Origin: Achatina immaculata
Taxonomy: Eukaryota > Mollusca > Gastropoda > Stylommatophora > Achatinidae
Length of the DNA: 64,000 bases
Direction: 5' to 3'
NCBI GenBank assembly: GCA_009760885.1
Contig: CM019719.1
Span: 25,661,084 to 25,725,083 of the forward strand
Under the pieces are notes generated by a model. It had not been told where the DNA came from and ran no database searches. It worked only from the letters and a program-made list of their open reading frames with translations. A program made the position numbers and the translations under genes. Below, piece after piece: positions 46,540 to 59,329 of the stretch. Every line of letters begins with the position of its first letter. The stretch's first letter is position 1.

Positions 46540-49500
46540 AAACCTATATTCTCTCCCAAATTTTGGAATAACAAAAACAAAGAGTAGATAAAGTCCGACA
46601 ATTATGTCCCTTTAATTTACTACACAATAAAGTCTTTGTGTCTCGCCAGTTTTTAGAAGCAACGCCGGATAAAACAGCATCAAAAATCTGTAATTTAAAT
46701 AACGCCGACACAAACAGCACAAACTAATTAACTCCAAGACTTCCGTTGTTCTCTAGACACGTTAGATTTTTATTTCCCAAAAAAGCACTCAAATTCCAAT
46801 GAACGAAACATTCAAAATAAGGCGTTTCAACTAAAAGACAAAGAACGCTATTGGTCAGCCTAACACTGGGGTATAACAGACATTTTCATTTTCTAGTAGT
46901 TTTAGCAGTCCACCCCGGCAAGTCATTAAGTTTCATGGTGTGTATTCTCGCTGATAACTTTAAAACAAACAGCAGGCGATACTGGCCTTCTATTGATTAT
47001 AAAAGTGAATAGGGAGCACACGTATACAAAAAAAAAAAAACAAAAAAACGCTTTTGTTGAATTTTATGCAGCGCTTAACACATATAAAAGGTTGACGAGT
47101 GCACAGGTTTTGTTGGACCACACATTCACAGCATAACAATCACAAAAGTACGATAAAGCTATCCAGTTTTACAGGTTAGATTTTTAAGATAGACTTATCT
47201 AGTTTTTTTTTTGTTTCTCTGTGGCGCTTTATTCTTGTTTAAATACGCTTTTAATATTTATCACAAACCCTGTATTTATTTCCCTATCATTCTTATCACC
47301 ATCTTGGATCATTGCCGCACCCAGATGCACATAAACAAGAGAAGAGAACTCTCCACTCAACCAGGTCTTGAGTCATCTCTCTTTGCATTTTCCATCTTAC
47401 CTTTCTATATTTGAGACTTCTATTTATAGTTTCCATGTGCCACAATCGTGTATCACCGGTCTAATATTGCTCATGTGTTCCAGTTTACATTTTTTTTAAA
47501 CCTATATCTCTAGTTGTTATAACTATCGGGTGTGACCATGCTTCTCCATCTTGTGCGGTCCCTGGTGTTTACAATTAATTCAGATGTTTTTCTTTTTTCC
47601 ATGCCACTTGGTCAGTCCACGGAGATATTTTTCTCTTGACCTTCCTCTCTACCTTTTCCCCTGAATTTTCGAGTCATTACTAGATTCTCCAACTTCAGTC
47701 TTGTCATGGCATGTACAAGAAATATTGACTGTCTTTGTCCTATCATTTTAACAAGCTTTCGTATATCTGTAGTTCCTTATAAAAAATTAATTAATAAGAA
47801 TAATTAATAATAATGACATCTGTTCGTATTAGGAAACGGTTCATAAACAGTTGAATATTAGATGTTTGCAAAACTTGCCGAGCACCCATTTATTCCACAT
47901 AAAATGCCATTCTCAAGGGCTGATAATACCAATGTTGGATCTGCATAACTGACCATGTTATCAGTAAACAGTGTTTATGATAGAAGGACCAGTCTCATTG
48001 CGCATGCGTATTTTGTCTTCAATTTTGACTCTCGCTTCCTTCAATAATAATAATAATAATAATAACAGCGATAACACTAATAATACTAGCCAACACATGA
48101 TTCATTACTGTGCAAATGAAACAAGAAAGAATAAAAACCACATTTTCTATAATTATGTCATGCACAAAATGCAACAAAATTAATGCTATAAAGTAAAATA
48201 TGAAGTCCCTTCACAAACATCCTGCACATATTCTTTGCTTGACTGCCGTCTCTTTTAAAACCTTGCTGGTCAATCTCCAAACTGTGTACCACTCACCTTC
48301 CTGCTTTCAGTGAGAGAAATGAAGGACAGGATGTCAGATGAGCCTGCTTGCCAAGTTCTTCATCTTTTGAAAATAAAGATTGTTCCTTGCCCTTTCACAT
48401 CTGACATCATCCATGGTTTAAAATAAACAGCTCTAAAACGCGTTGTATTTTATTCTCTGTTCATTCCACAACTTTAAAATACTTTAATTTTAGATAATTT
48501 GGTATTAAATGGAATACACTTATACAATCCTTTATTTATTATGAAGAACACTTCCCTAGTTATTTAAAAGTGATCGCGAATGCGTCTCGTAATTGCACAC
48601 AAAATCATTACCATCATGTGTCTTATGAGGTGACAGAGGGAATCTAACCCTCTACGGATCTTGATCTTTGATCATCACCTCATTATGTATTTTCTATTAT
48701 GTTATGATATCTTTTCCTAAATTTCCCAGCTTCTTTTTTTATCTTTCATCTTCTCCCTGGACATAATGTTCTCAAATTCCCTACTACTTATCACATGCTC
48801 AATGAATGTTGACTGTCATCTTACAACTGTATTTAAGTAATAACCCTTCCTTCATTTTTCCCAAATATTCCTCATAACCGCGCTTTCTCTTTGCTATACA
48901 TAAATCTGTGTATGTTTAACACTAAATTTCAAGCACTGTTTAACAATTATTATGAAATCCAAACAACGAATGAGATCAAAATGAAAGTATTATAAGCAGA
49001 CAGAAATAATGAACATCATTTAATATAAACTGCGGTATTTAAAACTAAATAGCGTTTATAATAGCGAATTAATACTTTTTCTCTCACACGCATTTTGCCT
49101 TTCCTTTCCGTAATTTAACAATTCGATTGGTTAACTTTACAGCGTTCTCGTGTTGCCTAAGAATAGACACAGACAACAACTTCCGCTTGAAAAGATGGGA
49201 CCGCATTTATAGTGGCGATATAATCAGGAAGCAATGTACTTTTATTCCAGTTTTTTTTTTAAAGTATATTTGTTGCCAGGTGATGTTCCAAATAATGATT
49301 ACATTGTGTTAGCTCCCTTGAAAATGTAAACTAACTTATTTTCGTATAGCCGTTTCATTAGTGATCGAATTTCTTTTGGTAGTTTTACAGCGATAATCAA
49401 TCGATGTTTTGATTTTGGAACGAGATACACTGAAGTGCATGGTTTCCCTTGAATATCAATACAAGTTTTCCCCGTGTTGATAAGACACCGCATGCAAAAA

Positions 49501-51540
49501 TATAAGAAATAACTTGGATAAGGCATATATACATTTACATTTTCATAATTACAAAACTCTATATTTACATATGAGTATACACTTCAAAGTGGTATGCCGT
49601 GATCACAAACGAACGCTGGACTTCAATGGATAAACATGTACTCGAAAGAAAAAGAATGCACAAAAAAAAAAGATTGACCAAAATAATCAGAATACGTGAT
49701 AAAACTTACGTTCCTTTTTAATCAAGCCATTTTCCCTTATTTAGTTATCTTTGTTTTAAAAAAAACTTTAAAAAATAGGCTGGATAATGTTGAAAAACAG
49801 GATTTGTTTTATTTATTCTTCCTTCGCAAAACCTCACCCAAGAGTATTCTCTTTTCATCTTGTCATTTTTTTTTTATTTTGACATGTTGGTACATGCTAT
49901 AAAAATCAAAGCCATATATAGTTTAATGTATCTGCCTTATTTGTGTTCTCCCTGCTAAATGAAATCTACTAAGTAATAATTTAAATATAAACTGTCTATT
50001 TTGTATAACACGTTGTGCATGAAAACCTCCACTCATGGATAGAACGTCGAAAACTGGATAGACTAAGAAACATCTAACAAACGGTAATACAGAATTAAAC
50101 ATCGGGCAAACACTTGTCTTTAGTTATGTACAAATGTAGCTAGCTATTTCCTAATTATACCACAGTGTTCTCTATTATTATGAGCTACCAAATACTAAAA
50201 AAAGGACAATTCCCTTTTCACTAAATACAAATTAAATGACATATTCTACCAATACACACGTCAGTGACGCCTTCACAAGGGCGGTAAATCATAGAAATAT
50301 GATTTCAACAGACAAAAACAACTGGGTTTATAAATGTGAGGAGAGAACGCTTTCTGGTGTCATCAGAGTTCAGAAGACGTGGCAGGCCGTCTCGCCAAGG
50401 TAAGGTCGTTTTTAATGATACCATATTATCAGCTCTGGTGTATTTCAAACTGTAGTCACTTTCCCTTTGCTGATTCCTCTGTTCATCCTTTGAGACGCAG
50501 AGTTTCTCTAATGCCGATGACGCTCTGATATAAATGGTCTAGCAGACATCGTTAATGCCATAAAATAAACTTCTGTCGAACAGAAGATTTTGCTGATTAC
50601 TTACTCGGCGCCATTAACAATGAAGGATCCAGGAGTTGCAAAACATGAACATCCCATGGAAGGAACCAAAAATGCTGTTAGTCAGTATAAACGTATGTTA
50701 TAAATGATTGTTCGCGGACTGACATACTGTGGTGTGGATAGCAGAACCTGAGCATGCGGTGGATGTGTAAAGGTGATTATCTTTTCTAACTTCTGATTCT
50801 ATGCTCAGTATTTTTTAAAGTAGCATTTTTCATCGTGTTTGTTTTGAAACTCGCATCATTTTGGTGAAGTTCCTCTCAAGTTTGCGTCTGCCAGTTTGGA
50901 TTTGCATATATGGCTATAGGAAAAAAAAAGCAGTAAAGAAGGATACAGTTTCAGAACAAGAAAGCCCGCGAATGAAACCAAAAGGATGTCTAATGAACAT
51001 ATAACTTTGTGAAATAATTGTCAGCGTTTTCTTTCGCTTCTCATTTCTCATTTTTTGTGAAAGGAGATCAAGCACATCATATCCTGTGGCACTATACACA
51101 GTTAACAACACACAGACATTCTGCAGCCACAAGGTTTGTGTCAGCTGTTATAAACTGCATCCCTTCAGTTTGGTCTTCCACAGTTTCTACCAAAGTCACC
51201 AATCTCTGGTGGAACTAATATGCTGGTACGCTATTCGCCTACCTATGCTTGGTCTCTAGTAAGCGTTCATTCTTCTTCTTCTTTTTCTTCTTCTGCTTCT
51301 TCCTCTTCTTCTTTACGAATTTTACTCACACACAAAATGTTCATGAAAGCTGTTCTAAATTCCAAATGAACATCGTCATACTTATCGTATTCCCATGGAA
51401 GATTGTCTCCAAAAGATCACCAGCATGTTCTGTTGCCGTAATGTTCTATCGTCACATGCTATTTTTTTGTTATATCTCTTGATGTTATTCACTTGCTCTT
51501 TTTGTTTTACAGAAAGCAGGAGGGATATATATAGCGGTAG
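46540..51540. other. Intergenic AT-rich DNA without recognised genes
   Basis: Only short, unsupported frames were seen. Includes a LINE 3'-end fragment (47,525-47,760), an (AAT)n tract near 48,044-48,066 and a TTC-rich stretch near 51,270-51,312. No tRNA or other RNA gene was recognised. Confidence 0.5.
47525..47760 (-). mobile_element. LINE 3'-end fragment
   Basis: Shares cttctccatcttgtg and the phrase tgccacttggtcagtccac with 4,640-4,730. The minus strand shows short stretches of basic LINE-like C terminus. Strongly decayed. Confidence 0.5.
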
Positions 51541-51939
51541 GTAAACTTAGTTTTCATTAAATCGTTACGTCCAATCTTATTTATTTACACAGAAAAAAAA
51601 ACTCTGACTTTTTGGAAACGAAAACACCCACGGTTCAGTTTATATCCATTGTGTCTGTACATCTCCCAGCTGCGATGCTAAATTTCAGTAAAGTCTATGT
51701 CTGCGTATTAGTTTTGCATTACGGCCGTTAGATCAACTTACCTTGTCAACCTAGATTTGTCTGAATTTTTAATTTAATTGAATACTCTCTCACAACTCCT
51801 AAGCTACTCAAGAAACCAAAAGATCAGCCAATATTAATGAAGATAACTTTTTTTTTAAAACACGCGTTTTAAAAAAAATGGCTAAAGTTCGCCTAAATAT
51901 CAAATTATGTTTAAATCAGTAACTCAAAAGAGAAAACAA

Positions 51940-52115
51940 ACTTGGTTAATGTCTTTGAAACTGTGGTGATTTTAGTTAAAATAATACTTTTTATGGTTAT
52001 TTTTATCAAAATAAGACTTTTTGCTCTTATTTTTGTCAAAAAATGTCTTTTTGTGCTTGTTTTTGTCAAAATATACTTTTTTGAGGTGGTTTTTATCAAA
52101 ATAATACAATGCTGT
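51940..52115. repeat. 33-36-bp tandem repeat, about 4.5 copies, in the 3' UTR region of the synaptopodin-like gene
   Basis: The core gtttttgtcaaaatatactt recurs with drift. It lies 110-290 bases beyond the stop at 52,228 and so probably within the 3' UTR. A minus-strand AATAAA is at 51,580-51,585. Confidence 0.8.
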
Positions 52116-52227
52116 GATTATAAATCTCCGTGTCACCAAAAAACCGTAGGATGAGATACACTGTTCACGTCTAGGACTGCATGAACTTGAGAAAAAACTG
52201 GCAAGACGTTTCCCCAAGGTACACATA

Positions 52228-52637
52228 TCACAAATCTGTTCCCGGGATGATGGGTTGCTTATAAGCCACTGATGGATATCCTGCAGAGGCAGGACTATAA
52301 TCTAGGGGGGAAAACATGAGGTTCTGACCGTCTCTGTATGCCTGGTTGTCATAATTTTGTGGATGCCAGCTTTTGGGGCGGGGCGTTTGATAATTATTCT
52401 GTCTCTGCCCAGCCCGACCTCCTCCCTTGAGATCTTGCCTGCTTGGCTTTGGGTAACCCTGTTCTCTGGCGCTCTGCAGGTCTGGTGGCCAGTCTTGCGC
52501 AGGGCTTGAGACAGAAGGAGGCTCCCCCGTGGCTTGCCAGATCTTGACTTTGTCGCGATAGTCTTGCTGTTCTTGTAAATGTGCAGGATGCGTGGCACCA
52601 AGGTCTCGAATTGGTGAAATGTGGTAGAGAATTTCAG
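52228..52637 (-). CDS. SYNPO2: Synaptopodin-2-like protein, last coding exon
   Basis: The acceptor gctattatcttcag lies right of 52,637; the stop TGA is at 52,228-52,230. It encodes 135 residues starting EILYHISPIRDLGATHPAHL, with a Gln/Pro/Tyr-rich middle (DYRDKVKIWQATGEPP, NNYQTPRPKSWHPQNY). The protein ends IIPGTDL, which fits a class I PDZ ligand (Thr at -2, Leu at 0). It joins the previous exon in phase 1 through a split Ala codon. A 3' UTR follows with a candidate poly(A) signal at 51,580-51,585. Confidence 0.8.
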
Positions 52638-53017
52638 CTGAAGATAATAGCAAAAGAAAAAGATAAATAATATAACATATTTTATAAGCGTGCGTTTAGG
52701 AATTTAATACCATACAACTGTCCACTACATGGTGTCTGCTGCTGACAGCAAGGATTGCTTGTCTGTGCAAAATTATGAAGATGTGTAGATTAAAACAGTA
52801 ACTAAAGTGAAGAAGGCATTAGCAAAGGAGAGCGTGTAGATTATAATCTATGAAATGAAGAACTAAAATGAAGAAGACATTAGCGGAGATGAATGCCTAT
52901 AGTTTATAATCTTTTTTTTTTTAAAACGAAGAACCAAAATGGACAAAAGACATCAGCAAAGTTGAGTGTAACACCCTGACAGTTTTACACCCAGTGAAAA
53001 ATAATTCTGCCACTTAC

Positions 53018-53773
53018 CAACTGGATACTCGCCCCCGCCAGTCCAACCTCTGGCCGTGCGGTTGAAGTTCTTGCCTTTCAACATAAATGGCGACTCGTCC
53101 GATTTAAGAGACGTTCGAACAGCGGGCAGAGATGCTGCTGGTGGCTGTTCCACTTTGGCGCCGTGTTTCAAGGCCACTTCCCATGGTGTCGGGTGTGATG
53201 ACCCAGCCTGGTCATTCTCTCGCTTACCCACGGGCAGCGGAAACTTGGCATTGGTTTCATCAAAGACGAACTTGTCAGATCTCTGCTTGCGTCTTTCAAA
53301 TAGTCGTCCGCCACGCCCCTTGTGGGCCTTCAAGTCTGCTACAATGTCGAAACACGTGTCGGGAGGCAGGGCTGAGTGGTCGCATTTCTTAGCACTGAGC
53401 CGAAGTTTTTCAAACTCCTCTTGAGTTAGCGCCATCTTGGTTTGTTTACCTTCGTTCCCAATCCGATTTTTCAAATTAGGGATCTTGAAATACAATAAAG
53501 GCTTGTTTCCGCCATCTTCAGGACTCAGTTCGCTGTCGAGCTCGTGGAGGTTAGCTACGTCACCAGTCGACGACGACAGCTCACTCTGGCCTTCGTGGAC
53601 CCACTTGCTGGACTTGCGCTTCCTTTTCATGAACATCTTAGCTCCGCGAGCGCGTCTGTTTGCAGCCGAGGTCAGTGATTGGGCAATTATCTTGCACAAC
53701 TTCATCTGCTCTGTTATGGTTGGGTAGTTTTTTCCAGGCGTGTCATAGAAGGCGGAGTCTGAGTACAGATTTC
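53018..53773 (-). CDS. SYNPO2: Synaptopodin-2-like protein, conserved core exon
   Basis: The acceptor gtttatttgcag lies right of 53,773 and the donor CAGTTG|GTAAGT left of 53,018. The exon holds the most family-like sequence: YPTITEQMKLCKIIAQSL, then RARGAKMFMKRKRKSSKW, a second similar block GRGGRLFERRKQRSDKFVFD, and TPWEVALKHG. Repeated G-x-x-(L/M)F-x-(K/R)R-x-x-(R/K) blocks and a TPWEAA motif occur in vertebrate synaptopodins, from memory of AELFAKRQSRMEKYVV and TPWEA. That is the basis for the call, which is weaker than for SORBS or ABHD14. Synaptopodins bind alpha-actinin, actin and 14-3-3. Enters and leaves in phase 1. Confidence 0.8.
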
Positions 53774-54699
53774 CTGCAAATAAACAAAGGCAAGAAGGTC
53801 AACCAAAGAGCACGGAGCGCTAGTCCTGAGCCTTAATTATGCCTTCATGTAGGCAAGTTTCCTACATTCATGAAGATGCTTATGAACAATGCAAGTTCAA
53901 TGGTTTAAGGATTTTTTTTTCAAATGAGCTAGTTAGTTCCAATATTAACGACTGAAATGACGAAATAGGCAAACCATAAACCTCTAACATGGTTTTCTAT
54001 GAGAAAGTATTTATGTGAGTATACCCTCTCTCCGAATATCAATAACGATAGCTTTATTCTAAACAATGAGGCCTCTTTGATGGCTGTCTTCTAGTGTTAT
54101 ATAGTCCTTATTCTAAACGGCTTACAGTTAAGATTGATACACATTTTTAACTTCCCAACAGGCAAGTGAACATCATTCTTGCGTGTGCAAAGACGCTGTA
54201 CAGAAGTAATGAGAAACAGAGAGAAAAGAATAAAAAAGAATAATCCTTTCATTGTTAAACTTCATGTGCCCGTAGCGTGGCGATGATATGATAGTCACAA
54301 AGTGAGTTCTTTGTTAGATATTTGAGAAACAGAACCTGTAAATGCATTTACTGAAGTCAGAAGTTAATCACGACAGATTTCAACAGTAAAGTAGACCAAA
54401 ATAACAGCGTCACCGACATCATTAATCCCCTTTACAGAGCTCTGATAACAAAATGTGGAGAAAAATGGTGAAAATGGAGAAAGCATATAAATAATAAAAT
54501 GATTGACTAAAAACTGTTTGAATATGTTTTGTTTAGAACCGAAGATAAAAAAATCACTGCCAGTAGAGTGCTATTCTTCTTATCCGTTCTGCTACGAGAT
54601 TAATTCATTTGCCAGGATAGCAGTTCCGCACCAATTTTAAAATACCATTTGGCATAAATAGCAGTAAACACTTTCTCGAGAACAACAAACAATGCTTAC

Positions 54700-54857
54700 G
54701 TTTTTTCTTCTGCCCGAATGAGTCAGGGCTGGAAGGTTCATCGTCGTCATCGGCGTGTATCTCTACAGGTGGGGCGAAGACGTGCAGCCTCTCATGTTTG
54801 TGGTGTCCTTGAATGCTGAACTGTTCCTGTTTCTCCTGGCTGTACGAGTCGTCATAT
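54700..54857 (-). CDS. SYNPO2: Synaptopodin-2-like protein, acidic exon
   Basis: The acceptor acacttttctag lies right of 54,857 and the donor AAAAAAC|GTAAGC left of 54,700. Only one frame is open: YDDSYSQEKQEQFSIQGHHK, ERLHVFAPPVEIHADDDDEP and SSPDSFGQKKK. The exit phase (1) fits the core exon at 53,773. The entry phase (2) does not fit the end of the exon at 57,787, so at least one exon between them is missing from this model. Confidence 0.78.
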
Positions 54858-54949
54858 CTAGAAAAGTGTAAAGTCTACAGATAAAGGTCAAGGTAGCCAG
54901 CAGGGAAGAATAAAAAAAGCCAACTATAAACATAAAAAATACACGGAGA

Positions 54950-55065
54950 GCCACAAGTGATACAATACACATATTTTGGAAATATGATAATAGATGATGG
55001 AAAATGGGGTACTGAAATTAATAGAAGAATAGCAATGGCGAAATGGTTAATCCACCACTGATCCT
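54950..55065 (+). mobile_element. Small LINE fragment (YLGSxI region)
   Basis: The plus strand reads YFGNMIIDDGKWGTEINRRI followed by AMAKW, equivalent to the YLGSxIxxDGxxxxEIxxRI block of LINE C-terminal regions. Frame is lost on both sides. Confidence 0.65.
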
Positions 55066-55274
55066 AGTGCAACAAAATGAGCAAAAGTTCTTATGCCAAA
55101 GTGTGGCAGTGTAAGTGGTTTTGGTGGGAAATTTCAGAGACCCAGAATAAGCATGAAACGTCACAATGAGAAAATTGTCAAAAGAATTGAAAATTTCTAT
55201 GGAAACAGTCACTAAGGATTTGTAAGGGAGAGTAGATGAGAGAGACTGACGCGTTTCTTAGTCAGAGGCAGTTT

Positions 55275-55825
55275 CTTAGCTAGAAACGTGTTCTGTAAGT
55301 TATAAACAGTCAGAGACGTGTTTTGTGAGCTATAAACAGTCAGAGACGTGTTTTGTAAGTTATAAACAGTCAGAGACGTGTTTTGTAAGTTATAAACAGT
55401 TAGAGACGTGTTATAAACAGTCAGAGACGTGTTCTGTAAGTTATAAACAGTCAGAGACGTGTTTTGTAAGTTATAAATAGTCATAGACGTGTTTTGTAAG
55501 TTATAAACAGTCAGAGACGTGTTATAAACAGTCAGAGAGTGTTCTGTAAGTTATAAACAGTCAGAGACGTGTTCCGTAAGTTATAAACAGTCAGAGGCGT
55601 ATTCTGTAAGTTATAAACAGTCAGAGACGTGTTCTAGAAGTTATAAACAGTCAGAGATGTGTTTTGTAAGTTATAAACAGTTAGAGACGTGTTATAAACA
55701 GTCAGAGTCTGTTCTGTAAGTTATAAACAGTCAGAGACATGTTTTGTAAGTTATAAACAGTCAGAGACGTGTTCTGTAAGTTATAAACAGTCAGAGACGT
55801 GTTCCATAAGTTATAAACAAGGATT
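55275..55825. repeat. 30-bp minisatellite, about 18 copies
   Basis: The core gttataaacagtcagagacg followed by tgttctgtaa recurs; some copies lack ten bases. Intronic to the synaptopodin-like gene. Confidence 0.95.
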
Positions 55826-56374
55826 TTTCTTTAGGGCTTCTGGCAAGTTAGACATCGGGCAGACTAGAGTTTTTGTTTGTTTGTTTGTTGGTTCTTCTTG
55901 CCTTCTTTTGGACACTAGAGTTAAATGCGTAGTTCCATTGCTATGATATTACTTAGGCGTCGAGGGTTGAGATATACTGCTAGATATGGAATTTTTTATT
56001 TCGAGCCGAATTTACAATGTTTTGGAAGTGAAAGAAACAAAGATTTGCAGCACAGATGCAATACTACGGAGGAAATGAGTTCCGAGTACTTAATGAACGT
56101 TCGAGAAAAAGGTTTTGGTGCGTTGTCACCATGGAGTTATGTGGTACGTTTTAATTTTTAACCTTGTTTTGACTTTGTCTCAGCTGTTGTTGGTGAGTCA
56201 GTCAGGGAGGACGAGGTGGGTTGCTGTGGATAAAGCAAATAATAACACCGTGCCACAGCGATTGGAGATGTAGCCTAAGTCACAACAACAACAGAAGATG
56301 AGGTTTAAATGTTATGATGCTCCACACTACTTAATGGTGCAGGTGCATGGACATTAATCATCATCATCATCATC

Positions 56375-56580
56375 AGGTGCCGTGCCGACTGGCGTTGGCT
56401 TCTATGCTTCTCCACAATACCCGATCCTTCATGCAGGCCATCAGCTCAGTTGGAGATTTCCTCTCACACCTTCTCGTCAGACTATCCAATATCGTTTCTC
56501 TTGGTCTTCCCCTGTCTCTTCTTCCCTCTGTTTTTCCTGTTGTTACAATGTTTTCAATGCTCCCTCTTCTCACTGCATGT
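56375..56580 (-). mobile_element. LINE C-terminal fragment
   Basis: The minus strand encodes MRRGSIENIVTTGKTEGRRD and RGRPRETILDSL, then DRVLWRSIEANASRHGT, the standard end of an RTE-like LINE protein. Related to 21,915-22,440. Confidence 0.8.
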
Positions 56581-56844
56581 CCTATGAAAGTACATTGTTT
56601 CTCTCTTATTTTTTTACAAGTTTTTTTTCGGGTTTTTTTTTTTGGTCTCTCCAGTTTTTCTTATATTCTTCATTTGTTATCTTTGCTTTCAAGGAATTTG
56701 CAACATTTTTCTAATAAACCACATTTCTGTTGCTTCCAGTGAGTTTTGTGCAGACCTGCCCATCGTCCATGATTCGCTTCCATATAATAAAAATACAGTA
56801 TTTTTAACTATTAATATTATCATTAATTATAGGACATTAGATAA

Positions 56845-57165
56845 GAAAATGTAAAAGACGATCGAAGCGCTTGAAATGTGGTTGGTTGTTCAGAAGAACA
56901 GAACGAATTTCACGGGACATAAAACAAAGAAATACTAAATCCACAGAAGTTGAAAAGAGAAAAATGCAAAACATTGCTACCAGGCGGCTAAAGTATTTCG
57001 GTCATATCAAGGGCCGCAATTCAATAGTGAAAACATTACTAGAAGTAAAAGTAGAAGGGAAAAGAGCAAGAGGTTATCAACAACAGAGACTGCTGGATAA
57101 TGTAATAACAAAAAACAATTATGGACTGGACTCAGCTTGGATGGGTACGCTGTGAAAACCAAAAA
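56845..57165 (+). mobile_element. LINE C-terminal fragment
   Basis: The plus strand encodes ALEMWLFRRTERIS, then IATRRLKYFGHIKGRNS and EGKRARGYQQQRLLDNV. It carries the EMWxxRR, KYFGHI and KRxRG landmarks; the 5' part is missing. It is in opposite orientation to the neighbour at 56,375. Confidence 0.78.
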
Positions 57166-57384
57166 CAGTTGGAGGATCACTCCAGTCAACCTGCCGTAGA
57201 GCTGGACACTGGATGGTGAAAGTCTGGTTAGTTCTACAACGGGAGGCGAAGACTGATGAATGACTGTCAGGTTAATCAGTCCCAAGTGAAGTTCTTATCA
57301 AGAATTGAATTCTTGTGACGAAATGTCCGTGTCGTGCCCTGGCGACTGCTCTTCCTGTAGGAGGGCGAGATTCAGACCACGGTC

Positions 57385-57590
57385 GTTCTCATACTATTCT
57401 CTCTGTCTCTCACGTTCATAATTCACTGTTTACTATTCTCTCTGTCTCTCACGTTCATAATTCACTGTTTACTATTCTCTCTGTCTCTCACGTTCATAAT
57501 TCACTGTTTACTATTCTCTCTGTCTCTCACGTTCATAATTCACTGTTTACTATTCTCTCTGTCTCTCACGTTCATACTGCATTGTTTACT
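57385..57590. repeat. 39-bp minisatellite, 5 copies
   Basis: The core tttactattctctctgtctc followed by tcacgttcataattcactg is repeated almost perfectly. Intronic. Confidence 0.96.
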
Positions 57591-57786
57591 ATTCTGTTTC
57601 CAGGCTTACTATGCATATTTTGATCTAGTACCCAATGAATGAACGAGAATATTCTCCCGGCAAAGACTGTGTAGTCATCTTATAGGAAGCGCATAAATAC
57701 TAGTTGTGGTTCTATTTTTTAATAGTATGCATATAGAGATATACAGAGTATATATATATAAAGAAGGTTTTTTTCTGCTCTTCTAC

Positions 57787-57957
57787 TAAGGAATGGCCTG
57801 GCTTTGGCTTGGGCACGTACGGGGGCACATCTTCTCTAGGGGTAGCCACCTGGAGCTCTTCCTGAGTGCCGGGCGGCTGCTGGCCTGGGAGCCACATGTT
57901 TGGGCGCCATACATCTGGGGCTGAACTTTTTGCCTTGTCCGATACAATATTCTTGAC
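57787..57957 (-). CDS. SYNPO2: Synaptopodin-2-like protein, proline-rich exon
   Basis: The acceptor ctgttgtccgtttag lies right of 57,957, and the exon enters in phase 0 as the previous exon requires. It encodes VKNIVSDKAKSSAPDVWRPN, MWLPGQQPPGTQEELQVATP and REDVPPYVPKPKPGHSL. The donor is uncertain: TTA|GTAGAA at 57,787 is the best nearby but unusual; a second GT about 50 bases on gives the same phase. The VPPYVPKPKPG segment looks like an SH3 ligand; that is inference. Confidence 0.65.
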
Positions 57958-58489
57958 CTAAACGGACAACAGCAATGCAACTCGTGCTACTGATTATGAC
58001 AAATGATGACACCAGTGGGTGAATTATCTAAGCTTTATTAGAAATGCTACATAGAAATGGGTGTAACTAAAACAGTTTGAAAGTAGCAGACAGCAACACG
58101 ATATCTAAGACTGAAAGCATTGACTCTACTCAAATTTACGTTTCCCTCTAGTTGAAAAGCTTTTTCCATTTGTGCTACGGAGTACGCGAACCTGTGTTGA
58201 GATTCCTCTACCAAGGAGGGGTTCGACGAAAACATGGACTTGTACAACGATCATCCTAAGCAGCGGCGGATTAACCTCCGCCCTTGCGCCATATATCGCC
58301 CATCTCATGGTATATGACCTGATTCCCCTGTAGCCGTGGTGTATACATGACTTTGTACTGCACAGATCAAACACGATAGACACGCCGCTGTCTCTCGGAT
58401 AACATTAACGTATTATTGTTGCAACAATAGTTATAAATGATTGTTACATGAAACAGTGAAGAAGATGGAAGTGTATGGTTCAGATATAC

Positions 58490-59125
58490 TCTTCATATAT
58501 ATTGAAGAAGTCAATCAATTTGCATACCTTGGCAGCTACATAGACCAGGAAGGTGACGCTAGAAAGGAAGTTAGAATTAGAATTGCAAAACCAGCATCGA
58601 TCTTCAAGAATCATGAGAACATATGGCATTCAAAAGTTATAAGCACAAAAACTAAGTTAAGACTATTCAATTCAAATGAAATATCCATCCTCATTTATGC
58701 ATGTGAAAGATGGAAAACAACTAAAGAAATAGACAAGAAATTAGACTCTTTTGAAGACAAATGCCTCAGGAAATTACTAGGCATCAAGCGGAACGAATTC
58801 AAGAACAATGCAGAGATAAGTCAGATGACTGAACAACAACCAGTCTCATGGGTGATCAGGAAAAAGAGATGGACATTTGTTGGTCACGTGATGAGAAGAA
58901 ACGATCAGAAAATCCCAAAACAAGCTATCAGTGGAACACAACAGGTGGAAGAAAAAGAGGTCGACCACGTGAAACTCTAAAGAGGACACTGTAAAGAGAA
59001 GCCAAATTAATAGGCGTAAAATCCCTTGATGAGGTCGAAAAGCTCGCCGAAAACAGGAAAATTTGGCGAACTACCTTGAGAGCCCTATGTGACGTTTAAC
59101 GGCACGGGAAGGATATAAGATAAAA
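58490..59125 (+). mobile_element. LINE fragment, second family, C-terminal part
   Basis: The plus strand encodes EVNQFAYLGSYIDQEGDARK, STKTKLRLFNSNEISILIYA, EIDKKLDSFEDKCLRKLLGI and HVMRRNDQKIPKQAI, with a frame shift before the KEVDHVKL region and a decayed end. It ends with gggaaggatataagataaa, like 37,807-38,450. It lies in an intron of the synaptopodin-like gene in the opposite orientation. Confidence 0.88.
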
Positions 59126-59329
59126 GATGAGATACTAAGATATCCCTACGGTACCGGAATCGATACTAGGATACTACACACTGACTTTGCAAACTTTCTG
59201 TGTTTCATTTCTTTAGCAACAAGCACCAATGAAAAAAGAAGTGTGACCCTCTTTAAATAATAATTCTACAATCACTTTCAGCAAATATTCCTGTTTTCCA
59301 CAAGTGAGTGCATGTAAGTTTCGGGTTTA

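Noticed and set aside
53056..53424. Plus-strand frames of up to 122 codons
   Set aside because: They are the antisense shadow of the synaptopodin-like core exon, which has proper splice sites and family motifs.
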